A stretch of 64,000 nt of DNA, taken from contig CANNZV010002310.1 in NCBI GenBank assembly GCA_947561585.1, forward strand, positions 1 to 64,000, written 5' to 3'. The notes beneath the pieces were generated by a model. The model saw only the letters and a list, made by a program, of their open reading frames with translations. It was not told where the DNA came from and did not search any database. Below are positions 44,681 through 57,401 of this stretch, piece after piece (within the stretch, counting starts at the first letter, position 1; every line of letters begins with the position of its first letter). The stretch is from Caprella mutica. Its lineage: Eukaryota > Arthropoda > Malacostraca > Amphipoda > Caprellidae. A program made the position numbers and the translations under genes.

Positions 44681-45512
44681 ATATGTTGCAAATCCATACA
44701 TTGTACTCTATTGGAATATAAAAAAAGTAACATCATTATTCTGATGTCATTCTGACATCTCTAGCCTAAATCTGTCTCGACGATGTATATTAGTGTTTTC
44801 GTACCCAATTATACAATCTGTGAATCCTTTGTTGACATAATAAGCTGAGCTTCTGTCAAGCCTGTAAAATCCCTCAGCAGTTCATTATATCGCTCTATGC
44901 CTGCGGAAGCGAGCATTTCAGCAAAGGTCTGAATACAGTACAAATTATAATATGAATTACCATGGAAATTATCTCCCACGTGTAATGGAGAGAATTGAAA
45001 AAAATAGTTCATGTATTCAAATATCAAAATGTATCTTTCGAATAGCCACCTGAAAATCTAATTCATTCTTTTGTTTTGAAGTGCATTTATCTTTGCATAA
45101 AATTATATTACTAATTATGATATAGTCATATGATTGTGATTGTATATATAATTTAACATAAGTTGTCAAATTAAATTTGATGGTAGGAGCACCGAAAATT
45201 TAGGTAGAGCAGATTCTACTTGATAAATTCTCTACACTCCATCATATCTTTCTATCTGGGATGAACTGCTCTCAAGTTTTAATTACTCAACAAATTCCAA
45301 CAAAATGAACTCAAAAATTATCATAATAATAAAAGAGCATTATTGTGTAGAAAAATTACTACCGAACACAATATCCATAATTGAAACTAAAACAAATTTC
45401 ATTATTATTATTGAGGAATTTGCTGGCTTATATATTTTTCGATAAAGAGTTCTCTATATAAATCGTTTTCAAATCAATAAAAAATATATGGAGAAAACGA
45501 ACAAAATATGCA

Positions 45513-45656
45513 TACACGAGCGTTTTTGGATCGTTTTTAACGTTCCAAGAGCATCGCGTAACATGGATACAGATGAAATGGGTATAACAATAATTTCCTC
45601 AAATTCAAAAACGCTTCGAAAACGCTGTGCAAAAACGCTCGTGTGACCGGGCCCTT
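45513..45656. mobile_element. Short hAT-like MITE remnant
   Basis: ACACGAGCGTTTTTGGATCG at the left is the inverse of the right end AAAACGCTCGTGTGACCGGG with CCCTT. The left terminus is truncated. Confidence 0.5.
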
Positions 45657-45659
45657 AAT

Positions 45660-47760
45660 GTCCCTAACTACGTAACTTTTTAAAAGTCGCAACATTTAAA
45701 ATAAAAATAATACAAAAATCTTTCACACAAAAAGTCTATATAGGACGATAGTACAATATATAAACTGAATATTATCAGTGTTATATCTATCTGCCTATAT
45801 ATTATATCACTATAAACTAATTCATTCTCACATTTTTCTATTGGTCTGGCAAATCTAAACTCCTATTTACATTGTTCCAATCAACTAAAATGAAACAATC
45901 TTCTAAAAATTAACAAGTGTGACTTTCCTTAACCTTACATAAAATTTGAAAATAATTTTAAAAAATGATAGAATTATCGTGATTTATTAGACTTCAGAAG
46001 CCATCAAAGTCATGAATTACCATACTTTAATCTAAATATTAAATATATATTTTATTAAAACATTATTTTTTAATATGAAAATATAATTCTATCATACTTG
46101 AATAAATTAAACGAATTGAAACTACTATAATCATGCATATGTTAAAATTGTTATATGATTACTTTATAAACCAACATTCAATAATATAATATCCAATGAC
46201 ATATTCCCTTCTTACTTTAAGTATCACTCTACTTCCATAATCTAATTACAAACTTAGCCTTCGCAACATTCTTCAGCAATTAAGGAAGACTTTTTTCTGC
46301 CAGTCTCTCTCAACTCATCTCGAATTAAGACCTCACTTCAAACTAAGAAACCAGGCCAGAGTTTCTAACTTTGATGCATAAATAATCGTTCCTCAAATTG
46401 TTATTATTATTAGTACCTTGATTATAATCATTCATGTGTTGCCTACTCAATCTAAACCTGAAAACAAAGAAGCGCGAAACTTTCCTAAATTGGAACAATT
46501 AACTTTTTTGAAGCAATGTTTAATGCTACTGGGAATTAATATGGACCTAATGAAATATTTATTGAGATTTTACTTTTTAATTTATTAAAATAAACAATGT
46601 ACAATAACTATACTAATTACTAATTCAATTATATTTATTGAATAGAACCAAGTACTTAAATTACTTCTAAGTACCCGCTAAGGAGAATATTTAATGGAGT
46701 GAATAATTAGCCACTCTGTATCAGCAAATATAGATATTAATTTTCATGGAAATTCTATGCAGAATATATACAATTATTCATAGCTTGATGATGTTATATA
46801 ATATCATTGTTAGTAAAGCTAACTGACTTACCGCAACACTTTTACTCTGGAGACGGTTAAAAGAGAAATAAATGCAAAAAATATTGTCGATCATCCCATT
46901 TCAAGACTGTTTGGTGTTTCTATTTTCTTTCATCCACTTTTTATTATAAGTTATTATAATTCTTATATAGTTTAGAAAGTTATTCATTAAAGGTTTGATA
47001 ATTATTTATGTAAAATATAAATTAGGTATATATACAAATAAAAAGTTATGTTCATTTCTGAAGAAAGAAGATTAAATTTAACAACAACAATCATACCACT
47101 TTACAAGATCTGTGCTCCTCAGAGCGAAACATTCCTAACCCCATTATATCAGAGCTATTTATTAGAGAAATTAATTCAAGTAATATATTACTAGTTTTTC
47201 TGGTAATTATCACAAATTAGAAGAGCATTTAATTTAAAGTTCACCTATAATTTTCGTGCTTTTAATTTCTTCTCTGATGGATTTAGGAGAGAATGTTTGT
47301 ACTCCAATTCATTTTTTTTTCATCATTAATAGAAATGTTCATGAAGATACAAAATGGACTATTAAAAATGAATAATAGAATTAATATCATCAATGCATTA
47401 CTTTCATTTTAACGATATTCTAAGATTCAAGTGATTATATATTAAAATTGTTCATTTTTTTATGAGAAATCATGAAAGAATGATTTCTTATCCTCAAAAA
47501 ATGGCTGTAATTTTTTCCTCATAATAATGCAGTTTATCATTGATAGGATATGTTAGATGTTGAAATAAAAAGTGATTAGTGAACCTATAACTCTCACTAA
47601 TATTTATTCAGCTCCGTGTCTACCAATAGTGGAGACTCTTGTTCCTCTGGACTCATAAAACATCGAGAGAAAAGCTAACATTGTATGGCAAAGTCGCTGC
47701 CATTGTTCTTTGGATTGACTGCTCCATTAATCATTACCTTGTCACGATAAGAAATGCCAT
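45660..47760. other. AT-rich intergenic stretch
   Basis: No coding sequence, tandem array or element termini recognised. Confidence 0.5.
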
Positions 47761-48219
47761 GGATGAAAATTCTCTCTTGGGGATATCCCTAAAGCTTGTT
47801 TGATAATCCACAGGATATCCCTAAAGCTTGTTTGATAATCCACAGAATATCCCCAGCCATAGCTTACTTAATTATACGGCCTGATTTTCTGGGTGTGCGG
47901 AAAGTTCCTTGCACTCAATTCACCGCATGGAAAGTTCACCGCAACTCAATTCACCGCAGATATAATTTAATTCATAATGTAACAATGATATGAAAAATTA
48001 TAACAATAATAAGAAACTAGATAGACATGATTTACGTTAAAAAAAACAGGCTTGTTTAATTAAGGGAATATTAAATAAGTATTACTGAAAATATGAAATT
48101 GAGATTATGTATTATTACTGGAAGTATTGAAATAATATAGTATTACTGAATATATGAAATAATAGAAATTAAGTAACGATTGTTGTTTCGACATTAATTT
48201 CTTTTGGGGTAGGATTTGG

Positions 48220-48653
48220 GGATCTTTTCTGTTTGCTGGGCGCAAAGAAAATAATCGAAATGAAATAATAAATTATAATGGTATCATAGGTACTTACTGA
48301 CTTTTAAAATGGACTTATTTAATTATAAATAATACAGACTGATATATTAAATAATGTATTTTGAAGTTTCTGTTTCGTGGGCGCATAGGATAATAAAAAA
48401 ATAATATAAAGATGATAACAATATCTTTTCTTAAGCGCATTTATAATAACAATATAACTAACGATAATAACAATTTCATTGGATAAACAGACATTGTGAA
48501 ATCAAATAACTTATTTAGAAAATAAGTTATCAAGGAGAGGTGTTCTCATAAAGCAGAGGTCATTAGAAATCAGAAGTCATTAAGTATGATATCATTATTA
48601 TTTATTATTTCATTTCGATTAGTGTCCGTGCGCCCAGCAAACAGAAAAGGTCC
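48220..48653. mobile_element. 434-bp MITE with an 8-bp target duplication
   Basis: Termini GGATCTTTTCTGTTTGCTGG and the inverse at 48634-48653 extend about 60 bp inward. GGATTTGG flanks both sides (48212-48219, 48654-48661). It is the same family as 56087-57641. Confidence 0.85.
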
Positions 48654-49060
48654 GGATTTGGATGTGTGTGCGAGGTGCAAATCCTTCAGAGGCTCAAGAT
48701 TCCTTGTTTATTTCGATGATACGTGGCTTGGACGGCTAGACAGAAGAGGACATCACAGGTCTCCCAAATATCCTATAGAAATGTGGAATGCATATATCCT
48801 TGTTAATGAAATTATACTAAGAACCAACAATAATGTCAAAGGAGGGCATAGGGCTTTTAATAAACAAATCCAAATATATGGAAAATTATGAACTGCATCA
48901 AGCAAGAGGAAAACCTAACCGAATAGAAAATTGAACAATTAGTTGCTGGTAAAATGCCTACCAAGGGAAGGAAGGTCTACACTCAAATTGCTGCTCTAGA
49001 TGTCCTAGAATATGTACGAGGAATAGACTTTTTTTAGACGTTACGTAAAAATTATTTGAA
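48654..49060 (+). pseudogene. MULE transposase C-terminal remnant
   Basis: Reads FLVYFDDTWLGRLDRR, YPIEMWNAYILVN and RTNNNVKGGHRAFNKQI up to TGA at 48889-48891, then, in another frame, VAGKMPTKGRKVYTQIAALD and VLEYVRGIDFF. The TNN-V-G-HR box is the MULE catalytic Glu region, with Glu replaced by Lys. It resembles the exon 5 region of the MULE-RING gene in family but not closely in sequence. The upstream part of the transposase is absent. Confidence 0.65.
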
Positions 49061-49689
49061 TTTTTTTCTATCCATTATAATATATGCATCCAGTTGTCAA
49101 ACCGTTTGTTAACCTTAAAGAAAAAGAAATATCAATAAACATAACTTAAATTGAAATTTACATATATGCGTGAATTGAGTTACGAGGAACTTTCCATGCG
49201 AGAATTGAGTGCGAGGAACAATCCTGCGAGAATTGAGGACGGTAACTTTCCTGTAATCGATTTTCTGCCTTTTCGTCAAAAAATAGAAGGTCTATTTTTT
49301 TCAACATCGTTGCAACAGCTTTCTGTAATAATTTATAATTCGTAAATTGAAATTCTAGAAAACCAAGATAATTTTAATGCATATATAAATAATTGGTAGT
49401 CAGGATACTGCTAGATCTTACTTATTGGATTGAATTTGGAATTTCTTTTCACTTCTCAGTTTATTTTCTCTACATACATTCTACATTAAAAAATGGTTAC
49501 TAAGTGTTCGGTCGATTTTTCTAATTTTTTGTGGGAAAAGTACAGGCGCAGTTTTTCAATTACCAAAGGAAGACCATGTAAGAATGCATTGTAATTTCCC
49601 GGTAATTGCTATGCTGGATGCAACTTCGGCAGTAATTCAGAAATCTACACTTCCTTCCCGTTACGCTGGTCAACTTATATTCAAACTAG

Positions 49690-49965
49690 TGTAGTTTCCC
49701 GTTAAAAATAACGGGTCTTTAATAGTAATTCATTTCCTGTTAGTTTTTTTAGTGAATTCAAATAAAATATATTTTTCTGCATAAACTTATACTTTTTTCA
49801 TAGATAAAATATATTTAAAAAATGTATTAAAACATAAGAATATAAATTTCATAACAATATATTCCCATGCGTATTATGATTACACTCTTCATGATTAATA
49901 CCCGTCGAGTAAAAGCGGACACCAAATAAATAAACACACTAAGGAAATTATTAGTATAGATATAT
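49690..49965. repeat. Fragment of the 56087-57641 element family
   Basis: Matches 57118-57590 (CCCGTTAAAAATAACGGGTC, ATATATTCCC, CTTCATGATTAATACCCGT) but lacks the MITE present there at 57201-57401. Confidence 0.7.
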
Positions 49966-50146
49966 TGAAAGAACTATTCGACGAAATTGAAATATCTTGT
50001 TAAATTTACCATTCGGACATTCATTGTTATTTGATTCGAGCAACCACGATTGTTTTTTCAACAATAAATTGGAGCTGTCAATGGATGCAGTTATAAAGGA
50101 CAACGTCAAGGCGTTGAAATAAAATAAACTGGACAAGCTTTTTTTT

Positions 50147-50430
50147 TTAAAAATGGTAAACACCTGCATCCTGCATTCCATATGTGTTACTATTACGGTT
50201 GTTGTTGCTATTTATTTTAGGCGACTCAGGATCATCCTGCGGGTTGCCAAAGACCGGACCGGGTCCTCTAGCAGCTTTCCAAAGATCCTCCCAACTCCGT
50301 CCTTCCTCCTCCTCTCCTCCAGCGCCGGGCACCGCATCCACAGGTGCTCACTACTCTCCTCTTTCTCCCCGCACAACCTGCACTCCGCTGTTGACTCCAG
50401 TCCCACCATACTCCTCCACAGGAGGGATGA
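50147..50430 (-). pseudogene. LINE ORF2 C-terminal zinc-knuckle fragment
   Basis: Minus-strand frame reads LESTAECRLCGEKEESSEHL and WMRCPALEERR, a C-x2-C-x8-H-x4-C knuckle typical of the end of non-LTR retrotransposon ORF2. It abuts an oppositely oriented LINE fragment at 50435. Confidence 0.65.
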
Positions 50431-50434
50431 TAAC

Positions 50435-50581
50435 CAGATGTTCCTCGGGGTGACTTATGACAGGAGGCTCACTTTCAGTAGCCATGTAGATAACGTAACG
50501 GAGAGGATGAGTAGCAGGAACGGGCTACTGAGCAGAGTGGCAGGAGCAAGCTGGGGATGGAGGAAGGATGATGCCAGGTAA
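50435..50581 (+). pseudogene. LINE RT C-terminal segment, plus strand
   Basis: Reads MFLGVTYDRRLTFSSHVDNV then TERMSSRNGLLSRVAGASWG, the YLGV-D-L-F-H segment downstream of the RT catalytic core in Jockey/CR1/I-type LINEs. Opposite in orientation to both neighbours. Confidence 0.65.
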
Positions 50582-50639
50582 ATATATACGGCGACTCAGC
50601 GGAGGAGGCAGATGTTACTGTCTTCTTCTTATGCTTCAA

Positions 50640-50882
50640 AGCGCTTCAACATATTGCTGAGAATTGCCTCCGCCTACTGCTGAGAATCGCCCCCGCCTAC
50701 TGCTGAGAAACGCCTCCGCATACTGCTGAGAAACGCCTCCAAATACTGCTGAGAAACGCCTCCGCATACTGCTGAGAAACGCCTCCGCAAACTGCTGAGA
50801 AACGCCTCCACATACTGCTGAAAAACGCCTCCGCATACTGCTAAGAAAAGCCTCCACATACTGCTGAAAAGCGCTTCCACCG
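50640..50882. repeat. 23-bp tandem repeat, about ten copies
   Basis: Unit TACTGCTGAGAAACGCCTCC plus GCA. Lies between two LINE fragments. Confidence 0.9.
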
Positions 50883-50884
50883 GA

Positions 50885-53115
50885 CCGGGTTCTTTCCCAG
50901 TTCCATTATATCTTCATCTATGCTGTGTCTCCTCCTTAGGTCCTCCAACTCTGGGTATTGCACCCATATATGTCTTGGACATATTCTCCTAAGAATATGT
51001 ACCTCTTCTAAGCTCGGTACAACCTGGTCCGTGCCGTCTCACTCCTGTCCACCATCCTCTCCCACCTGCGCAGCTCTGTGTGGTGTCAGCCTGGAATTGG
51101 GCCAGTCTCACTCGTTGTATTCTCTTGAGGTGTTCTTTCTCCTCATCTTCCATCGAGCTGGTTTTATAGACCTCTCTTAGTCTAGGATATAATAGTGTTC
51201 TTACCATCTTTAGCTCTCTTTCAATGACCGCCTCTCGGGAGCTCCAAAGATGGTAATTCCATCCAGATTCATGCCAACCTCTTCGGCTGCAATTACGTCT
51301 GCCATTTCGTTGTCGGGAAGGCCACAGTGACTAAGAACCCAGCATATCTGTGTGCTTCTGTCCCCATCGTGCAACCTCCACAGTATTTCCTGCAGCGATC
51401 AGACTTCTGGTAGTATGGCCTCCCCCAGTATTTCGTCTACTAGGGATCTGTTGTCATTGATAATGGTTGCGATCTCCCTTATCTGATCTCTTTCAAGCCA
51501 CATTGCTACTTCCTGCATTGTGACCGTCCCTGTTTAGAAAGAGCTGCAGTACTCTGTCGCAGCTACAGCCCATTGGATTTCAACTATCTCTCCTCTAGAT
51601 ACCAAAACCTTTGCTCCTTCCAATATCCATCTGTGAATATCACCACCTCGGACTGGTTGCCATGATTTACGGATATATTCCTCGCTTTAGCGTCTTCGAA
51701 TCGGCTCTTCTCATCCATCTTGGTTGCCACATCCTACACATAGGCCGTGAACGTAAACCATGGGTTATATTTCACATCAAGAAAAGTGGGTGTTACACAT
51801 TATCTCGCCTCCAGCAGCTGCGTCTCTGCTGAGTCCGTCTTCTTCGTCTCTCCTTCCTTAATTTGGCAAGAAAAACTTCTTCTCCGAGGCTTATTAATTG
51901 TTGGGTTGCCACCCACTCCTGGGGTTGCAGGGCATTCATCAGAACTCCCATGCCTGCAGTGATCTTCTCGCATTCCCTTCTCCAGTCCCTCTTATTCGTT
52001 CGTATGACCACTGTATTTGCTGCCGTTCTCCTCCTAAAAGCGTCGTTCTTGATTTCAATTAATCTTTCATAATTGATCAGAGCAGCTGTCTCAAGGCGAG
52101 CCTCAATTGAGTCGAACAATACCTCTCTCTCTCAGTGGTTTCCACCGGTTTGATCTTTTTTAAGCAAACAATGGCCCTTGCAGCAATTCTCTGTCTTCTC
52201 TCTAGCTTATCCATATTTGTGGGTGATATCCATGGGGACCAGGCCGATGACCCATATTCACCCAGTGAATGAATATATCCTCCAGCCCAAGCAAGTCTGC
52301 TTTTCCCATAAACCCTCAGGATTCAGCTCCTCTCCTCCATCTTGGCAGCCACATTCTCTAGGTGGTCACTTCACCTGATCAACTGTTCTATTTCGGCATG
52401 CATAGTGTTTGATGCTACTACTTTGTTTCTATCAGAGAACGCCAGCGGCAGATTGTCAACAAAAGCCCTCACGAGCGTTTCCTCCCCAAGTTGTCATAGC
52501 GTATCATCTATGAACAAAGAGAAATGTACTGGAATCAGTACAGCTCCTTGAAACAGTAACTACTATCACAGTCCATCTGTGATGAAGGCAGTCTCTCTAT
52601 CACCATCATGTTGTACGGTGATATGCTGCTGCTGTACGACTCAATGAGATCTGGTGCGGCGATCTGCATCCCGTCCTTCCCTCCACTTTGATGTAGTGTG
52701 TTAGTTTCCCGTCGTTGATAGTTATCAGGCCATTGTCTTGGAAAAGGTTTTCCAGGGCCTTCCCTCTCTCATTAGTTGTGGCCACTGTGTCCCATTGGAT
52801 GCGTGCGATAAAATTGCCGCACCAGATCTCATTGGGCCCGATCGGGAGAGGTCTCGTATAATCATCTGCCTCTGAGCTTTTTCATGCTTCTACCCATGAA
52901 TGTTTATGATACTGGGGGATCCTCCTTCTTCCATGTGGGCTGCAACCTTCTGGGCTTCTATATTGCTAGGCAGTTCATAATATTATGCTCTCTCTTCATA
53001 TCCTACACTGCTCATGACGTAAGTCACGAGGCCCCCACCTGATTGCCGGCTGACCTGATTGATATGCTTACCTGATTGCAGGCTGTTAGGGACTGCCCTG
53101 CGGTACCAATCACAT
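50885..53115 (-). pseudogene. Decayed LINE with endonuclease, RT and RNase H
   Basis: Read on the minus strand from 53115 down: an endonuclease-like part with CGNFIARIQWDTVATTNERG and LENLFQDNGLITINDGKLTH (52690-52840); an RT remnant with GAVLIPVHFSLFIDD and FVDNLPLAFSDRN (52430-52560) where the YADD-type box is altered; a linker with RLETAALINYERLIEI (about 52040-52110); RNase H with ICWVLSHCGLPDNEMADVIA (about 51270-51350); and a C-terminal knuckle region to about 50900. Frames are broken throughout. The RNase H domain places it among I/R1/LOA/Jockey-related clades; the exact clade is uncertain. Confidence 0.7.
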
Positions 53116-53572
53116 TCCTCCCCTTGCACCCCTGGCATCGACGCATATCAATAACTACCCTCGCTTTTCAAAAGCCTGGCACCTTTGGGTTGATGATTGA
53201 TGATTTGAGGTATCTTCGAAGTTGGATAGTTTCCCATCCCCAAAGCACACCCAACATCTGTAGATATCTTCTGGGAAGTGATGCCGATCTTGTGCTGCAC
53301 TGTTACTGAATATTACTATGAACTGATACCAATAACAACCTGAATAAATAGTTGTTATACATGATGAAAACTTCGATTGATGACTGCTCTCCAAGCTATA
53401 ATCAGAGATTTGAGAAGATTACGGTACACAGGCTGCTATCTAACATATTAATATATTCCATACTGCTGTACGGATATTTGTTTTATAAGGTGCTTCATAT
53501 TCAAGTACTTATATATATAAATATAAGTAAATATATATATAAGTATTATCATATATATAATATATCGTGCAT

Positions 53573-54650
53573 GGACATTTCGTCCACAGACAATTCGTCC
53601 ACGAAATGCTTTATTTTGTATTACAATTATAATGTGTAGTGTGCATATTGTTTATTCTATATTATTTATAATATTTTTCAATATAAAAGTAGAAAACACC
53701 CATTTTTGATGGTCTTTGCCTTAATTCTTATCGCAATCTTCTTCTCCTGCTCCTACTGGCCGGCAACAGAAAAATAATTAAACTGAATACTTTATTCAAT
53801 TATTACAGGTAGGCCTCGCTTTTATTGTACCTCGGTCTTATAAAATCTGTAATAATAGCGATGCATGTTTTGTAGATATTATAGTACATAAACATAGAAA
53901 ACGGAAACATTTTTTTCTATATATACAATAACTTTAATTATTTACGGTGTATTTTCACAATAACTACCATAAACATCAATATTAGTAGGCACTCAGATTA
54001 GCTTATTGGAAGCATTATTGCTTCAGAAATTAGTTTTTATGACAGATTTTTTTCAACAGTGACTACATAAAATACATACATGTATATTATACTACTAAAC
54101 AATTGATTGATAATTAAATGTGATATAAAGTAAATAGCTAGATATTGGTACTGTTTTGTGCTACGTTAAATTATATAAACGTAAACGCGTCCGTGCTTTC
54201 GGACTGTTCCATATTTCCATAAAAGTATACAAAATAATCAGTATCTACATCTATTGTAATTATTTTATTCTCATTCTTACATTTCCACTTTTAGTCTTGT
54301 TAATACCCTGTTATTTCTTATTTCAGTTCCATATTTTGGATACTCATAACTGATTAATTTATGCAAAATATTAAACGAGGTAAATAATTTAATGATACAG
54401 TCAACCCGTTTAGCATATCTAATTTCATAACTGTAATCGATAGGTATACATTTTTATATGTTCATATGAAATGTTTCGGCTTAAATCACTATAATAATAT
54501 TATATATTTATACCTGGCTATTAATGTAATAGTAAAAAATAAAATGAAATATAGCCCATATGCACTTTAAAATACAAAATAAAGCAATTCGTGGACGAAT
54601 TGTCCGGTGACGAAATGTCCGTGGACGAGATGTCCGTGGACGAAATGTCC
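53573..54650. mobile_element. TIR element with GGACATTTCGTCCAC repeats
   Basis: Left terminus has GGACATTTCGTCCACAGACA and ATTCGTCCACGAAATGCTTT; right terminus is the inverse with extra copies of the 15-bp GGACGAAATGTCC motif. The 1.08-kb interior is AT-rich and non-coding. Confidence 0.75.
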
Positions 54651-54794
54651 TAGACCCATAATATATATATTAATTAATATATACATGTTTTAATTCTTTT
54701 AACCTATCAGGAAACCTTATATTTAATGAATCAATAATGAAAAATGCATTATTTGGTTGCAAAACGTGAATTTTATTACAAATGAAAATATTGA

Positions 54795-54960
54795 CCTTCT
54801 ATTTCTTGACTGAAAGGCAGAAAATCAGGCCGTATAATTAAGTAAGCCATGCCCCAGCTTTCTTGATAATCAACAGAATATCCCCAAATTGTTTGATATC
54901 AACAGAATATCCCCAGCTTTCTTGGTAATCAACAGAATGTCCCCAGCTTGTTTGATATCA
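54795..54960. repeat. Solo terminal fragment of the MULE at 47770
   Basis: GCAGAAAATCAGGCCGTATA with ATTAAGTAAGCCAT is the inverse of 47860-47893; it is followed by about three 33-bp ATCAACAGAATATCCCCA-type repeats. Confidence 0.65.
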
Positions 54961-56086
54961 TCAAGAAATTGTTTCATCTTTTCTTAAATTCCATGCTTGG
55001 GGAAAATCGAATAATGTTATTGCCTATCACTGCACTTCCTCCATACACTGCATTTACATTTTACAGGTAAAACTCGTTCATGTACAGGAAAGAGTCCGCT
55101 ATGCAGATCAATGGACGCTATGAATTACTGAGATTTTACTTAAGTTGGAGATTTAAACTGTGTAAGTTTTCTTTAACAGATTTCGAAGAAACGCTAATGA
55201 AGATGAACAATAATATTTCAGATTATTAATAAAGGAAATTGTTAAATGAAAATCTTATAATATTTGCATAACATACTTATATAAATGTACGAAATAATAA
55301 GGTAGGTATAACTGTCGCTTACAGTACTGTACATAATATGATAAAAAGGGTGTTATTTTTCAACTTCACTTACATAGATATTTATGTACCTACATGCAAA
55401 CTAATATACATAGATTAATAAATGACAGTTAATTAAACTGAACTCAATATAAAAATATATTATTCCATTTCCTTGTTATTATTTTTTGTTCGGTATAAAA
55501 TAATAAAGTATATTTTGGTATATAATACAGAATAGTTACACCTTTTTTTAAATTTTTCTAATCACTTTTCTAATCAAAGAAAATGTAACGGAAAAGGGTA
55601 ACTAAATCAAAATACTTAAAATCTGAAAAACAATACATTAAGTGGTGATTGTATATTGTATTACCTCGGAGTATAATCAATGTTTTCCTGAATAGTTGAC
55701 AGACGAACAAAATATTTGTTAAACCATATAATTTAAAGAGGTCGTTGTAGCAATTTGCTGTCCGGAAGAACGGACTATTTTTCTCCTTTGTAGAGGGGTG
55801 TCTGTTCAAAGATCGTTCGATGTACGAGCTTTACCTGAGCACTGATTCACATTTATTTACATTAAATAAGTTTCAATTCGTAAATAGAGGAGTGTATTTA
55901 ACTTCACGTTTCTAAAAAACATCCTAATGCCATTTTTAATAGAAATTTTGAAATCAAATGTCAAATAAATTATATAAATCAAGCAATTTTATTCCAATTT
56001 GAATTTTTTTTAAATAGTTCTAATTTTACCATTACAATATTTAGGTGAAGTACTATCTCGATAATTTATTACAATGATTCTTAATT
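54961..56086. other. AT-rich stretch without a recognised feature
   Basis: No supported coding frame or element termini. Confidence 0.45.
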
Positions 56087-56499
56087 GGATCTTTTCTGTT
56101 TGCTGAACGCATTTGAAAATAATGAAATCAATGCAAATAGTATTATATCACTGACCTATGATTTATGAGGACATCTTCCTTGATGATGAAGATGGAAATC
56201 TGAAGTGAATTTGAGAAACCTTAAAAATCGATATACTAATTAAATTAACGAGTAGAAATATAATTCTTATATGATCGAAAATGTGAAACTGTCCGATAAC
56301 TAAGAACTTACCCCATTATTCAACAGATCTGCTTACAAGTCCTCATAATGCCGATTTGTTCAAGGAAATTGTTATTATAATTATATTATTATTATTTTAT
56401 TTTCATATGCGCCCAGAAAACAGAAACCTTTCTGAATACTTTATCCCATATTACAAGTCTGTGTTTTTTCTAACTTAATAATTCAATTTTGAAAGGCAG

Positions 56500-57095
56500 T
56501 ACCTATGATACCATTATTAACTTCGCAGAATGCGGGAAGGTCATATTTTCATCGGCATTTATTTATATATTTATTTATTACTCATCTGTTATTCGCTTAA
56601 CTGAAAATTTATACAAACAAATTGCCTGAAATTTAGTGAAGCGATTGGTCCACGTTCAGTGACCTGCTGGTAGAATTTTGGGACCACCTAGTCAAAGGTC
56701 AAGGTCATGGTCATTTATAACTCAAAAAGTATTGAACTATATTGCATGAAACTTGGTGGGACGATTGGTCAATATACAGGAACCATTTTGTTAGATTTTG
56801 GGAGCGATCGGGTCAAGGTCAAGGCCATTTGTAACTCAACAACTCCAAAAGTAGTCAACCAAATTGTCTGAAATTTGATTGGACGATTGGTCAATGTTCA
56901 GGAACGTTCTGGTAGAATTTTGAAAGCGATTCGGTCAAAGGTCAAGGTCATTAATAACTCGATAACTCAAAAAGTATTGTATGAAACTTGGTGGGACGAT
57001 TGGTTATTATTCAGTTAGCAGTTTCTTTAATTTTGGGAGAGAACGGGTCAAAGCGGAGGCGAAGGTATGCGCTCTACCGAGTGCACATAATCTAG
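56500..57095 (+). mobile_element. Non-autonomous Helitron-like unit
   Basis: 3' end: hairpin GCGCTC/GAGTGC (57069-57084) then CTAG at 57092-57095 followed by T, as in Helitrons. The interior has three to four diverged repeats of about 113 bp, each with GGTCAAGGTCA, AACTCAAAAAGTATTG and GGTGGGACGATTGGT. The 5' end is not defined. Confidence 0.5.
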
Positions 57096-57200
57096 TATTT
57101 TATTATTTTACTAGAGTACTTTTCCCGTTATAAATAACGGGTCATCATCAATACCAAATTATTATCAGTTATTAGGTTACTTTTAATGAATTCAATTTAA

Positions 57201-57401
57201 CCCTTTAGCGACCAGGTGGACACTCGTGTCTCCTTTCATATAGTAGTCCCTGGCCATATGTGTCCTCTTCAATTTATTTTTAATAATTTAAAAAAAATCA
57301 TCAAATGATTTTTATATCCTCACTGATGTCTAAACTCAAAAAAAAAGTTATCAAAGATTTTATTCAAAGTCAGAAAAACAAAAAAGTGGCTCGCTAAAGG
57401 G
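57201..57401. mobile_element. 201-bp piggyBac-like MITE
   Basis: Flanked by TTAA on both sides (57197-57200, 57402-57405). Termini CCCTTTAGCGACC and GGCTCGCTAAAGGG are inverted, matching the TTAA plus CCC layout of piggyBac-type elements. Confidence 0.85.

Larger units (their letters stand above)
47770..49300 (+). mobile_element. Decayed MULE with long terminal inverted repeats
   Basis: Left terminal region 47770-47970 and right region 49160-49300 are inverted and contain tandem motifs of the type GCACTCAATTCACCGCATGG and AAAGTTC. Between them lies a MULE transposase C-terminal remnant (48654-49060) interrupted by a MITE. The left region also has two 33-bp GATATCCCTAAAGCTTGTTT repeats. Long subrepeat-rich terminal repeats are usual for MULEs. 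A third copy of the terminal sequence is at 54795-54960. Confidence 0.6.

Noticed and set aside
44809..45027. Minus-strand frame with FAEMLASAGIERYNELLRDF
   Set aside because: Amphipathic look but no domain, no splice partner and no neighbour to support it.
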